Shown here piece after piece: positions 43,397-55,538 of a stretch of DNA of 64,000 nt (its first letter is position 1; each line of letters starts with the position of its first letter). This stretch comes from Saprolegnia diclina VS20. Lineage: Eukaryota > Oomycota > Saprolegniomycetes > Saprolegniales > Saprolegniaceae. The position numbers were made by a program, and so were the translations under genes. The DNA lies in the NCBI RefSeq assembly GCF_000281045.1, contig NW_008246090.1:432778-496777 (forward strand), given 5' to 3'. The notes under the pieces are model-generated. The model was not told the DNA's origin. It was given only the letters and a program-made list of their open reading frames with translations, and did not search any database.

Positions 43397-44498
43397 GCTG
43401 TGGCCGCGAAGTGAGGAGGCGAAGTGGGCCATACACAGACCAAGTGCGGCCGCACCACGTATACCGCGACCCGCATGACCAACACGGCGTGGCTGCGACA
43501 TGCGCCATGTCGCAGCATGTTCAATATGGCGCGATTTGCGCCCACGCCGTGGGTACGCATGGACAACCCAGAGCAAAGGCACAGCATTAAACCGTATCGT
43601 ATGGAGATTCCACGTGGTGCTGGCTTGACGCGCCATAGCGTTCCATGTCGGCGGCGGCCCCTACGACCATATGGGTCGTGTCCATCGGTCAAGCGCCATG
43701 CGTAATGCTGCCCGCGTCCACCGTGGGCGGCAAAACTCGAGTGTGATTGGCGCAAAAGCCAACTTTGGCGACACCGGATTGGCTACTGCATACAAAAGAA
43801 ACGTAGAAAAGCCGGACCAGCGGACAATGGCCGATCCTTGCGCGTCAAAGCGCCGTGTCTTTGAGCCAACAGAGCTGGCGCGAGCGCGAGAAGGCCAGCA
43901 TCGAGGAGCTTATGAGCGCGCGCTGGCTCGCGTAAGTCACGAAAGCGCCTCAAGAAGTGGTGTGCGTCGTGCCCGACAACTTCAACTTCGGCCAAGGAAG
44001 CTTCCTTCGCAACCACTCTCTGGCCGCGACGGCAATCTGGGTTACGCCTGCACCTCGGCGCAACCGTCGCGTTTTTAGCAGGCGCGTATAGTCGATGTAT
44101 GTATGTGGTCCTTGCCCCACGTTGCAGTGCTTGTGGCAGCCTGTTTCTAGAGGTATGGATCTCGAATACTTGGGACTTTGGCCGACGACGACGACGATGA
44201 GAGCGAGCGACGATGGGGCGAGCGAGACACACTCGGCGGTTGAGAAAAGATAAAAGACACTAGCCGATTAAAAGACACTCGAATGTGTAATAAAAGACTC
44301 TTTTGGACAATAAAAGAACACGACGCTGTGGAGCCAGATGGGCGCACTTGATCGGGTGCGTGGCGCATTTAATAGAGACACATACAAACATCAAGATACC
44401 AAAACGCACTTGAGAGAAAAAGACAGAGGCCAGTGTAAAGGTCGGCAAAGGCGAGAGTGACAGCGGTTTTATAATTCCGGTATTTCCGAAGAGGAGCC
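43397..44498. other. Divergent region between FYVE-GAF copies D and E
   Basis: About 1.1 kb that must hold both promoters. Between about 43810 and 44080 the plus strand has a coding-like stretch: SQQSWREREKASIEELMSAR in one frame and VVCVVPDNFNFGQGSFLRN in another, with no confident splice link. It may be a degraded gene. The family is not recognised. Confidence 0.35.
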
Positions 44499-45893
44499 AT
44501 GGCAGGCAGCATGAACAAGGCCGAGGCCATGCGCGTCAACAGCCGCTCGACCGAAGTGCTCACGATGGACCAGCTCAAGCCCCAGGAAGAGTGGGTGCAG
44601 GACGCCGAGCGCCACCGCTGCCACGTCTGCACGCGCAACTTCCACAACTTTCGCCGCAAGCACCACTGCCGCGTGGTACGTGCCACCGCAACCCGTCGTC
44701 GAGTCCGCCGTCTCACGCCATGGTGCTAGTGTGGCGAGGTCGTCTGCGGCAACTGCCTCCTCAAGAAGATTGCGGATCTGCCCGTGAAGGGCAAGACCGA
44801 AGTCAAAGTGTGCATGTCGTGCATTCTCAACCAAGCCGGCGGTGGCGGCAACCCGCAGGCGCCGCCCAACGCGCGCGTGGACAACGGACCGGACATGCGC
44901 TACTCGGCGAAAACCGTCGAGGCGAGCCCGAGCATGGCCAAGACCTCGGACGCGACATACCGATCGTCGCCGCCCGGCTCGTTTGTTGAGCAGCGCAGCT
45001 ACGGGTCGGCGTACGACCCCAGCGCCGAGTACAACTACCCGCTCGACTTTAGCTGGGGCTACCCGTGGCCCAAACCGCCGGTGCTCACAGGCGAAGACGA
45101 GCGGCTCGCAGCCGTCCGCAGCTTTGACATCCTCGACACGCCGCCCGAAGACGTGTTTGACATCATCTGCGATCTCGCGTCGAACGCGCTCAAGTGCCCG
45201 ATCGCGGTCGTCTCGCTCATGGACAAGGACCGCCAGTGGTTCAAGGCGTCGGTGGGCCTCGCGCAAACCGAGATTCCGCGCAACGTGTCGTTCTGCGCGC
45301 ACACGATCATCTCCAAGGAGCCCATGGTCGTCTTGGATACCCTCCACGACAAGCGGTTTGCCAAGAACCCGCTCGTGACGGGCGCCGCAAGCATCCGCTT
45401 CTACGCAGGATCACCGATCATCACGCCGACGGGCCAGATCCTCGGTACGGTCTTTGTGTTTGACAACCAGCCGCGTCACACGTGCGACCTGGCGACACTC
45501 GAGAAGCTCTCGAACGTTGCGATGAAGAACTTGGAGGACCGCAAGAATGCGGTGGCCGCGCCGCTCTCGTCGAGTCTGCCGCCGGCGCCAACGGCCGTGG
45601 TCGTGTCCGAGTCGGACGCCGCGGCCATTGTCCCCGCCGGCTTTGCAAAGGCGGTGCAAGAGTCGCAGGACCTCGTGGTGCAGAACGGCGGTGACGGCCA
45701 AGTTGTGGCCGGTCCCAAGATGGAAACGATGCTCATGGACCTACTCTGTCGCACGACCGAGACGCAGCAGCAGCTCGCGACGCAGCAAGGCGCCATGTTC
45801 CAGACATTGGGCCAGCACACAGCACAGATCGACAAGCTCGCGGACGCCGTCAAGCGCATGGAAGCCAAGCTGGACGCGCGCGAAGCCGAGTGA
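44499..45893 (+). CDS. FYVE-GAF coiled-coil protein, copy E
   Basis: About 446 residues, the closest relative of copy D. FYVE: WVQD, FRRKHHCRV|CGEVVCGNC, VKVCMSC, with a 54-nt intron at 44676-44729. Linker block YPLDFSWGYPWPKPP, then GAF: ILDTPPEDVFDIICDLA, MDKDRQWFKASVGL, SFCAHTIISKEP, RFYAGSPIITPTG. The tail coiled coil TTETQQQLATQQGAMFQTLG and QIDKLADAVKRMEAKL is identical to copy D. All zinc ligands and FYVE signature residues are kept. The start MAGSMNKAEAMR at 44499 is clear. Likely role: PI3P-directed endosomal scaffold with small-molecule or protein sensing by GAF (inferred). Confidence 0.9.
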
Positions 45894-46633
45894 GGAGCTA
45901 TTTATATTCCGACAACCGTGTCCGTGTAGCTTAGAGTCTCTTATCCCTTCTGCCCATCCGCCGCCCTTATATACGTTGCCTCTTCTGTCGTTTTATTCGG
46001 CTTGTAGTCAACGGGACACTATTCCGCAGCAGACCCGTCCGTGTGCCTGCACCGGACGCGGTGCGTTGTCGCAGTGACCGTAGCTTGAGTGTCTTTTGCA
46101 GTACATGGTGCGTACGTTGCTGTAGAAGAGGCCCGGCCGGCGTTCGATGATGATGCCTGTATCTACTCTCACCTATCATTGTCGCTCATGATGAGGAGTC
46201 ATGGACGGTACAACAGGGCATTACACCATGACACCCATAGCGGCTTGACGGCCAACCAAACGGCTCGTACGCGGTCATCATTGGCTGCCACACCAGAATC
46301 TACGGTACAACTCGAGGCAAAGGACGCCTTTACTGACAACGAGACGACGAGAACGCAGTTAGAACAGTGCTACGATATCGCTGAGTGCTGATGGGGGCAG
46401 CTCGTGCTGGGATCTCCGCAACACGTGTTACGTTACCCTAGGGTTGGGTCTACGAAGAACCCACCCGCATCAACGCCAACCACGCCGCCACGTCATGAAG
46501 GGTGATTCCAGTGCACGTGCGGCTCTCCAAGCTATTAGTTCCACCATGTATTCGACACACTGCACCACTTGCGGACCGGATCATGCGCTAACCTGGAATC
46601 ATAGATTCGTTTGAAGAAGTATATACAATTTGC
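45894..46633. other. Intergenic region between convergent genes
   Basis: About 740 bp with no gene recognised. A frame at 46089-46391 lacks motifs. Two stop codons face each other across this stretch. Confidence 0.4.
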
Positions 46634-47880
46634 TTAGGGCGACGCCGAGGTTTGTAGCAAGTGAAGCATCACGGACGCATTTGGCGAGACGGGCGGTGTG
46701 CCCGGACTGTTGGCGTCGCTTGGGGAGCCGAGAAAGCGGCGGTTCACAAGATCGTAATGGCGCGTGTGGCACGACGGGCAGATGGGCGCAATGTACATTT
46801 CGGGTCGTCCTGGTGCGTGCGCGACAAGGATCGCATGCAAGCAGACGACGCAGAAGGCCTCGCCGCACTAGAAAGAGTCGTTACAGCGCATGACAATATG
46901 TCCACATCGTCATCGTACGAGGGGGCAGTGGCTCTTGTACATGACAAACGGCACGCGTGCATTGCACTTGAAGCATGTCGACCGCTGCTTGGTGGGCACC
47001 CAGCGCTGCTTTTCGATCAAGCTAGCGTGTTCGACGACATCGAGGCATTCGAGACGCAGAGCCGCGACGACATCGTCTGGCGCGAGCAGCGGTGCATCCG
47101 CTGGCGCATGCAGGCGGACGAGGACCTCGGGCTGCAGAGCTTTGCAGCGTGCATAGTCTCCATGGACCTCGCTAATGTGCACGCACGTCTTGCACACCAC
47201 GACGTCGTACGAAGCGCGACCGTCCGGACGCAGCGCCAGCTTTGTAAGGGTACAATGACCGCAAAAAGCATCGCCGCACTAGACAGGACGTTTCTGTCAC
47301 AAAACGGCAAAGTGGGAAAGGACGGTATACCGTGCGGCACGTGTATTGGACACGGAAGACGCCAAAGACCCGGTGGCAGCGTGTGCAGAGTGCGCTTCGG
47401 CGAGGTGGCAATATCGTCACGAGCTCACCGTGCGAAATAAACGTGGTGCGTGTGGGCGCAGATACACGTAGTGCGGGCGGGAGGGGCGACGACGGGAGCG
47501 ACACCGATCCGGTGGTTGACGGTGCCTCGTCCAGCAGCGGGACGTCCGAGGCCGACGCTTGGCAGCGTCGATGGGTGGTTTCGTCTTCGTGAAAGAGGCA
47601 CGCTTCACAGGCCATGACGCGCTGCTGCTTCTCGTCGTCTTGTACCGGTAGCCGGAGTACGCAGCTGCGGCAAATGACGTGGCCGCACTAGACGGCCATC
47701 TTTTGAAACGAGAAGCTACTAGCAACGACGTACCAACGAGCAGTTGTACTTGGCGCGAAAGAAGGAAAACGTTCGGAGACACACGGCGCAGTTGGCGCGC
47801 GCTTGGAGAGGCACGAGCCCCAGGGGATGCAGGAGGTCGTCCTTGAGGATCGACCATCGGCGCGACGGACGTTCGGCCAT
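46634..47880 (-). CDS. Triple FYVE-like zinc-finger protein, copy B
   Basis: Start MAERPSRRWSILKDDLL at 47880. Three fingers: CAVCLRTFSFFRAKYNCSL|CGHVICRSC, CTRCHRVFGVFRVQYTCRT|CGDAFCGHC and CFKCNARVPFVMYKSHCPL|CGEAFCVVC, each split by a phase-0 intron at the bar and each followed by a second CxxC (MACEAC, VCKTC, ICPSC). The PI3P-contacting basic patch is degenerate. The second finger's tail (LALRPDGRASYDVVVCKTC) is very like copy A (LALRPDGHSSYDVRVCSTC), so copies A and B share a recent three-finger ancestor. The C-terminus, SVMLHLLQTSASP, lacks GAF and coiled coil. Confidence 0.75.
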
Positions 47881-48244
47881 CGCAAATGAGGAGGAGATGA
47901 ACACACTGTGGATCGGCCGAGTGGCTGCTTTGGGCCGGCCCAAAGACAGGTAACGTGTGCCCGTTGCTTGGCGTCGTGCTTCGAAGCCCGCTGCTGCTGG
48001 CTTGCCTTTGTTGCAGTCGACCTTCTTGACGCGGTTCGAGTCCGCCGTCACGCGCCAATATTGTCCGAGATAGGTGCTCGTTGCAACAACGAGTTCGTGT
48101 CCACGAACCTCAATATCAAACAACGATAAAAGAGCAACTTCGATTGAGTTTCAACACGACACCATGTCAAATACCAAGCACAATACACAGAGACAAACGA
48201 CAAGTTCTCGACAAATGATGTCGATACAAACATACACATGTCGG
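47881..48244. other. Short intergenic region
   Basis: About 360 bp between two tandem triple-FYVE genes on the same strand. It contains the promoter of copy B and the 3' end of copy C; no extra gene seen. Confidence 0.45.
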
Positions 48245-49619
48245 TCACGGCGACGCTTCGATGCCGCAGAAACGGCGCGTGACGTCTTCGCAGTGCTGCA
48301 GTCGGCACGCTTGGCACACTTTGACGAGCTCGAGCTCGTCCGAGTGTGTTTTCCCCGCGGCCAAAAGCGCGTTGAGACACGACAAACAGTGCGCTTCGCC
48401 GCACTAGACCATTTACATTGCCATTCGGAAACCGTCAGGACAATATTGTACATACCAGTCGGCAATAATCCTTGCGCAAGAGAAAGAGAAACGCCGAGCG
48501 ACACGAAAAGCACGTCGTGTGCTTGTTGACAAGCGACCGGTAGTCCCTCGAGACGAGGCTATCATACGGCACGATCCCGCTCGCCTCGAGTTGAAGGACA
48601 CTTGTGAGCACATCGCGGCCTTCGTACTGCCGCGTTTGGACCGGATGGAACGACGGGTCGTGCAGTAGCGCCGTCACCGTCATCTGCTTGCGCCGACAGC
48701 TTCGAAACGTGCTCTGAACGATGCTAATGTGAACGCACGTCCAGCAGACGCGCACGTGGCAGAGTGCATGGCCTTTCGCAGCCGACGTAAACTGATACGT
48801 CGTACAGTGGCTGCAATAGACATTGCCGCACTACTCCAGTTCGCATCGAAAAGCCTCAACACGAGAGAGGTTGGTACCGTGTGGCAGTGGTGCTTGCGGT
48901 GGAGGAGCTTGAACGACCGGTGGCAGCGCTCGCACTGCGTTGCACCGCGCTTGGGTATGAGCTCGCGCTTTGGGACGAGCTCGTCGCGCTTGACAAAGGC
49001 ATACCGGCGCGGCCGGAGACGCGACGCGCGTTGCGGCTTGGGGCGACTTGGCGCCGGCGTCTCAGGGAGCGGATCAAGCTCGGATACTTTGGCATGGCCC
49101 GCAGCAGCATTGGTGGTGTTGTCCATCGAGATGCGGCGATCGCTTGTCGGTGTCCATGGGTACACGTCCTCCGAGTACGACTCTTCGTCGTTTGAGGAGG
49201 TATCGTCGTCATCGTCTCGATCGTTGGGGTAGGCGGCGCCAGGATCGTCGTCGTCGTCGTCGCTGTCGCCTTCGGTCACAAGGTCTTGGATGCGCTTGTC
49301 AAAGTAGCAGCTCACGCAGACGACGACTTGGTGCAAATGGTGGTCGCGCCCGAGCACGTCGAGGGACCACGTGCACCGACTGCACACGACTTCGCAGCAC
49401 TAGACAGCGACGCATTCAATGCATTAACACCCGAGAATCAGCGCGTACGAGCGGGCAGCGGTGTTTCGGGCGCACAATGTAAAACTTGCGCAGACACACA
49501 AAGCACGCGCCAATGACGGTCGCATGCTTGGCGTGGGGCACGAGGGTATGGCTCGGGCTGAGCAAATAATCTTTGAGCGCGGCGCGGTGGCGCCGGGTCT
49601 CGTCCAGGGCCGCGTACAT
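48245..49619 (-). CDS. Triple FYVE-like zinc-finger protein, copy C
   Basis: Three fingers: CFVCLRKFYIVRPKHRCPL|CCEVVCSRC, CERCHRSFKLLHRKHHCHT|CGNVYCSHC and CFSCRSAFLFLLRKDYCRL|CGEAHCLSC, each with the phase-0 intron at the bar. The middle finger keeps RKHHC, closest to a PI3P-binding patch. A long acidic linker (DSDDDDDDPG...) separates fingers 1 and 2. It ends RFCGIEASP. The start MYAALDETRRHRAALKDYLL at 49619 is chosen because it aligns with the start of copy B; the frame stays open to an ATG at 49811. It lies in tandem with copy B. Confidence 0.72.
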
Positions 49620-50348
49620 TGGTGCGAGTGCAGATTTGCCGGTTTGGATCCAAAGATGGGATGCAGTTGCGACGTGTCTCTTGTGCCGGCGCACAGACGC
49701 GTCGCTGAAAAGAAAGGACGTGGGAGGCACCCATACCGGTACGGACCGCGTCTCCAACAACTCGGCTTCGCGTCTCGGCGACACACCAGAGAAAATAATA
49801 GAGAGTGGCATGATAAACGTCGCGAAGAAGAGCCCAAACCGCACTCCAGACAGCGAGCTCAGACAGCGCAGCCCATTAAAAAGCCCACATACACGTACGT
49901 GGGTACCGGGACAGATCGTAATGCTGGCGTAAATCGAGCTGGTCGGCGACATGCTTTGTTGTCGCTTTCTTTCGTAGGAAAAGGTCGTGGGAACTTGCTG
50001 CGACGGTTTTGCGTCTGGACCAGCGCAACGCCACACGATCGGTCGGACGGAAGGACGCTTGCGATATCTCTGTCGCAGCAGCCGCAACATGGACGATGAC
50101 GTAGCACTCGCCGATGGCGAATTAGGATCGCTTGTTGACGCGGGCAACCCTGGACCATGTGCAATGGGTCGTGTCGTCGAGTGGCATCTTTTGAGCCAAT
50201 CCCAGCACAGGATGCGAGATTCGGCCACGCCGATTGGGTCGATACGACGTGGTAGACTGACGGTTTCGACGACAACGTGTGCATTTTGTAACGGTGCGCA
50301 GACAGAGACCGTTACATCAAGGCAAACATCAGTTGTGGAACGCGCAGC
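49620..50348. other. Intergenic region
   Basis: About 730 bp between the start of copy C and the stop of the SHQ1 gene. The part to 49811 may be an N-terminal extension of copy C. No other gene recognised. Confidence 0.4.
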
Positions 50349-51907
50349 TTACGACGCCTCGTCTTCACTACTCTCGTCGTCACTGCTGCTCTCGTCGTCG
50401 TCCTCACTGCTGCTCTCATCGCTCGTGGCGGCCGTGAGCATGGCTTCCATGTGCTTGAGCGCCCAGCCGCACGCGTCCTTGTCGGCGCGCAGCTTGTTGG
50501 TCGCGGCCTTGTGGCGTTGGGCGAGGTCCAAGAGCGCCGCGTCGCTTTGGCGCTGGATCCAGACACAGTAGTCGTCAAGGAAGAGCGTGTTGAGCAGGTA
50601 GTGCTGGTCCGACTTGGCCAAAACGTCCAAAATTCGCAGCAAGCAGCGCAGGACCACGCGCTTGCCGCGGGCGAGAATGTCGTGTACGTCGTCCAGCACG
50701 CGCAGCGCGAGTGTGTGCTGGCGCAATAGCGGGTACGTGAGCATGCGCCGGAGGCTCGTCGTAGCCACGGCATCGAGGTCGGCACTCGGGTTGAGCCACG
50801 CCAGCGTCGCGCTGTTGATCATGATCGTCCACGCCGACTCGACCGTCGCGTCGCCTGTCGTCGAGCGCACATCGTAGGCATACGCCGCAAGGAGGTCGCA
50901 GAGACCACCAAGCAGCACGGCCTGCTCGTCGCGCGAGAGTAGGTGTTCGCGGTGCGGCAGGCGCCGCAAGAGTTCTTGCTCGGCTTCCGTAAACTCAAAG
51001 ACCGGGTCCAACGAAAGAGTATCCATGTCTTGGATCAGCGACGTTGACGGCGGCTTGGTCACTGGCAGCGACGCCCAGAACGGCGAGAAGCGCAGCGCCT
51101 CGGCGAAATACTCATCCTCGTCCGCGCCTCCAAAGTCGATCAAGTAGCGCTCGACGTCAAAGTCCTTGTCTTCCGTGGCGGCTTGGAGCGCCGCGCGATC
51201 GGTCGCGGGCGTCGTGTCGGGCAGCGGCAAGGCGAGAATTTCCGACACTTCGCCATGCCACACCTTGAAAAAGTCGGTAAACCGGTTATTGAACCCGTAC
51301 GATGGCGGGCCAGTGTGCAATGTGATCGGCGGCGCCTTGGTCTCAAGCGACAGCAAGCTCGCGTCGGTCGCGATCGGTGCGGGCGCCGGCATTGTCGTTT
51401 CGGGCTCGATCTCCGATGTCATCGAAGTTGACGCGACGACCTCAATCAACGGCGGTTTGGGCAACCTAACCCAATGTTGCTTGTCAGTATACCTACACCA
51501 ACTCAAGTAGACAATGTTGTACGCATCAGGGAGACCGTTGTCTTGGGGCTTCCACTTTTTTTGCTGGAGAAGCGTCGTGAGCAGGTCGAGGTCCGGGAAG
51601 TGCGCGCCCTGCGTCGCCTTGGGCAAATGCACGAAAATGGTACCATTTTCCTATAGCACCGTGAAGGCTCGCTACTCACGTCGCTTGGTGCGAATACCTT
51701 GTTGATGTCGTACACGGCCTTGGCGCGGTCGTCGTCGACCACCTCGAGCGGAAAGGTGAGGTTGAGCAGGTACGGTTTGCAGTAAAAGTGAAAGCTGCAG
51801 CCGTCGATCGTGTACTCGAGCTCCGAGACGCGGACGTACGGCACGTGAATGTCGACGTACACGAACGCGTCGTCTTGTCGGACGACAAAGCGCGGCGTCG
51901 CGGGCAT
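50349..51907 (-). CDS. SHQ1: SHQ1-like H/ACA snoRNP assembly factor
   Basis: An N-terminal CS (p23-like) domain: FVYVDIHVPYVRVSELEYTI and FHFYCKPYLLNLTFPLEVV. After an intron at about 51655-51701 comes the SHQ1 helical domain: HREHLLSRDEQAVLLGGLCD, LLAAYAYDVRSTTG, VESAWTIMINSATLAWLNP, RRMLTYPLLRQHTLAL, VVLRCLLRIL and LFLDDYCVWIQ. SHQ1 chaperones dyskerin/Cbf5 before it joins H/ACA RNPs in the nucleus. It ends in a Ser/Glu/Asp-rich tail. A second small intron near 51480 is possible. The start MPATPRFVVRQDDAF at 51907 is good. The family order is complete. Confidence 0.85.
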
Positions 51908-53462
51908 CTTTGCTGGCCTTTCTGCGGGATAGAATTGTGATTGGTCCTTATCGCGCCAGCATTATCAAGTATGGGAGGCCACTCAAAACAACAGATTTTG
52001 AGTTTGGAGTTTGGCGTTTGGTTGGGGACCACTGCCTCTCCCGTTTTGTGATACTACTGCTGGCAGTGCAAGTCCACGGATGCGTTTCGACTGGCTGCTC
52101 TTGGTTTGATTGCTGGTCGCGGACGCCAAGTGGCTGGCGCGCTGGAAGGTATGTATTGGATGGGTATTAAGTGTGAGAGGTAGCTCAAAACGTTGTATTT
52201 TGAGTTTGGTGCCAAGGGTTTTGAGATGCGTGTATCCAAATCTCAGTGCTCGTTTGTGGGATCCATCGATCGACACTTTTGAGCTTGAGATAGCTTTCTT
52301 GCGCAATACACGATGTTATACTGTGAAGAGCGTACACCTTTGGTAGGCATGGCCGAGACGACAGACTGGACCGGTTTTCGCTGCCGCGCATACATTGCCT
52401 TCGGCAGTGTCGTGATGGCTCCGAGTCGCCCATATTCCGAACGACTAGAAGTCCCGTGCTCATCTTGTCGATTTTTCGTAGCTTGATCAATGAAACTCAA
52501 AGGAGCCACACGTCTGGGAACGCGCGTTGTGGAGCAGCTTGTCGCGTCTGCCGTGTCACGTCTGTTCACGCCCAGACGACGTCATTGGGTTTTTGACGTG
52601 CAGCGACCAGTGCCATTGTCAACCAATGCCGCATCGCGCCTTTCTCTCTAGTGGCAAATTACGCTGGCGCGCGACCACGGCGAGAAGCGATCTCGGACGC
52701 TGGGCGATGTCGAAGGCATTTTTGCTGCCATCGAAGCCAACTGGGTTCACGACAAGACTCGACACGGCCGGCGGCGTTGCACGACTCACCAAGTTGCGGT
52801 GCGACAGACGGCCATCCGTGCCCCCACAGGAGCCGCTGCCGACGGTCGTACGGGACTATTGCCCTGGACATTCCAGGACCATAAACGTGTTTCGCGTGAT
52901 CACGGCGTTGCAAAGACCTGGTATACCTAGAGACTATAGAGCTTACTCTACATCATTGCCCTCGGAAGGAACCGTTGTGCTCAAATTCTTCGTACGTTGT
53001 TTGTACGATACTATGCACAAACGAATGAAACAGTCTGTGTACTGCCGATATCCTTGGCGTTGCTCTGTGGTTTGTCGTCGTGCCGGCGGGTTAGGGCTCG
53101 AGATGGGGCTAGGGTTTGAACCGCACGCGCGATAGGTTGTTGATAAAGCGTGGATGGCACACCTTTCGGCCTGTATAGTACGTTGTAGCTCAATTGGTTG
53201 TAGCTGTTGTTGAAGTGAGTTGTTCACATGCAGTCTCGTGATAATCGTTGCCGTGATTGTCAGCACAGCAGCAGGAAGATTCGTCAGCGTCGAGCGGATG
53301 ACACGGTTGTTGCGTTCGAGCCAACATGCTACGGTACGTCGGTGTCGATGTAATGACATACTGCATGTACTGAGTATCAGCACGAGACTTCAAGCAAAAG
53401 TGAAGCGAAAACGTGCACATACTACTGTTACGACGACTTGGTTATCACGACTGTCGCAGATC
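51908..53462. other. Intergenic region, no gene recognised
   Basis: About 1.55 kb of AT-richer DNA with small palindromes (see 51982-52204). The open frame at 52527-53135 lacks motifs and stable codon bias. Nothing else was recognised. Confidence 0.4.
51982..52204. repeat. Two similar hairpin motifs (CTCAAAA...TTTTGAG)
   Basis: CTCAAAACAACAGATTTTGAG at 51982-52002 (a 7-bp stem) and CTCAAAACGTTGTATTTTGAG at 52184-52204 (the same stem and loop length) are each followed by TTTGG. They are about 200 bp apart and could be two copies of a small repeat or a structured transcript end. Confidence 0.5.
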
Positions 53463-55025
53463 CTACGCCGTTGGCGAGTCGTCTTCGGTCGACAACTTGG
53501 CTTCCATGCGCGCGACCGCTTCTGCGAGCTTGGAGATTTGCGTATTGTGTTCTTCGAGCTTTCCAAAGAGCGTGCCTTGCTGCGTCGCGATCTGCTGCTG
53601 CGTCTCGGTCGTCTTGCTCAATAAATTCATCAGCATGGCTTCCATGGACGGCGAGACGCCTTCCGTCGAGGGCACGACTGCTGCCGCTAACGGCGTACTC
53701 GGGGGCGTGCTGGGGGGCGGTAGTGAGATGGGCGCGGGCTCGAGCGATCGCTTCCGCACCTTGGCCATCTCTTTGATCTCGTCCTGCTGCCGGTCGAGCG
53801 TCATCTGGTCCATCGACGGCGCCGACGACGACCGATTCATGGACCGCACGCCGCCCTTGATGCTGCAGTGCGCAGGCAACATCTTGCGCTCTAAAAGGAG
53901 CTGTGACGTGAGCTGCGCGAGCTTGGTGAGCTTGAGCGTATCGACGTCATTCAGACTTGAGCGCGGCTCCGAGTCGACGACAAACACCGTGCCGATGCAC
54001 ACGTTTTCGACTATGATCGGTGCGCCCGCGTAGAAGCGAAAGCTCGTGCTCTCGGTGGTCACGAGGGGGTTCTTGCAGAAGCGCTCATCTCTCGCCGTGT
54101 CGAGGACGACCGTCACGTCCAAGAGGTACATGGTGTGGGCGCAGAACGACACCATGGCGGGCATTTCTACATACGATTTGAGTTGGGGTTTTGAGCGTAG
54201 AGATGGTCTGTGTACCGGCTTGGCCGAGGCCCAGATACGCTTTGAACCACTGGCGCTGGTGCTTGTAGTCCATAAACGCAACACACGCAGCCTTGCAGTG
54301 CGACGACACCGACTTGCGCGCACTCGAAGCGATGCGGTCAAACGCATCTTCGCGCGGCGAGTCGAGTATGTCGAGCAGCTGGAGCATCTCGGTCGTCTGC
54401 TTCTCGACCGGCGATGGCACGGGCGGCGGCTTGGGCCACGGGTACTCCCAGTCATAGTCGAGGCGGTAGCTGCAAAGTTGCATCTCCGTCTCGTTGCTAT
54501 ACGCGCTGCTGATGTTGCTTTGGCTCGTTACGCTCATGTGGTCATCGTGGAAGACAAAGAACGACGACGACGAATGCGACGGGTCGTGCACATCCGAGAT
54601 GACTGTGTGGCCCGAGCTGCGCCGGTCCGGGCGGCGCGCGTCCACCGGGGCGTGCATCACAGGTATCTTCTGGACGCAGACGAGGCAGACCTGTGCGACC
54701 GTCGGCTGCTCGTGCCGCGCGAGCACGAGGCGCTGGGGCACACGGCACTTGCTACAAATGACTTCGCCGCACTAGGGTCGCGTCCTGAGCCATCAAGAGT
54801 CGCTACAGCTTTGGAGAGAAATGATACCATGCGGCAGTTGTGCTTGCGGCGCAGGAGTTTGTTGAAGACCTTGGCGCACACATAGCACTTGCGGCGATGG
54901 CCATGGTCGACCCAGTCGTCGGGGTGGATGATCTGCGAGATCGCGAGCGGGGGCTGGCCAAAGTCGAAGCGCCCGGACGGCGTCTTGGGACTCTTGCGCG
55001 CGAACGGACTCTTGGCTCCGTCCAT
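53463..55025 (-). CDS. FYVE-GAF coiled-coil protein, copy F
   Basis: FYVE finger: DWVDHGHRRKC, LLRRKHNCRM|CGEVICSKC and VCLVC; the patch reads RKHNC instead of RKHHC and WVDH instead of WxxD, so PI3P binding may be weaker. Linker block RLDYDWEYPWPKPP, then GAF: ILDSPREDAFDRIA, FMDYKHQRQWFKAYLGLG, and after a second intron within GAF (near 54168-54222) MVSFCAHTMYL and RFYAGAPIIVENV. Tail: TTETQQQIATQQGTLFGKLE and QISKLAEAVARMEAKL. The extra GAF intron is not seen in the other copies. The start MDGAKSPFARKSP at 55025 follows a GTG-extended frame that is not used. Confidence 0.84.
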
Positions 55026-55538
55026 AGCACTGCGCTCTATTGCTGTCGTCGTCTCGTCGTCGTGCCGAACGCGGTGTGTCACAAGGCTGTCTTTGCCAAA
55101 GCGGGTCGCCTTAAATAAGGGCCATGCGTGTCAAATCACCGATTCGAACCGACCAAAGTCCGAAATCGACGGTGACATTCGGACATGTCCGAATTAAAGT
55201 CATGTCGAATTCGGATTTGACATGGACGTTTCAAAGAAGCTGCACGCGTGGCACCAGCTGGTACTCGAGATCCGACAGTGCACCTTGCACAGCGATGACG
55301 CTTCGACGCCGTCGACCCGCGACACGGCGAAGGCTTGTCGACCGTGGAAGTGCCTTTGGGTCGTGGCAGTGGCAATCGTATCCACAGTGTTGCTACAATG
55401 CAAGGCTTGTGACGGACGGTGGCGTGATCCGAGTGGTCTGCTGACCACAGCGATCTCCATGGCGTTGCTTACGACACATCAACTATTATATTAACATACT
55501 GACGCGCTCGACAGACGAGCGACGTCATTTGGAGGCGC
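55026..55538. other. Intergenic region
   Basis: About 510 bp between copy F and copy G, both on the minus strand. It holds the copy F promoter, with paired elements ATTCGGACATGTCCGAAT near 55176-55193 (a palindrome) and GTCCGAAATC nearby. A plus-strand frame at 55222-55494 (MDVSKKLHAWHQLVLEIRQC...) has a hydrophobic segment but no recognised family. Confidence 0.4.

Noticed and set aside
53165-53240. A tRNA-like D-arm (GTAGCTCAATTGGTTGTAGC)
   Set aside because: Only the A-box region fits; there is no B box at the right distance and no pairing acceptor stem.
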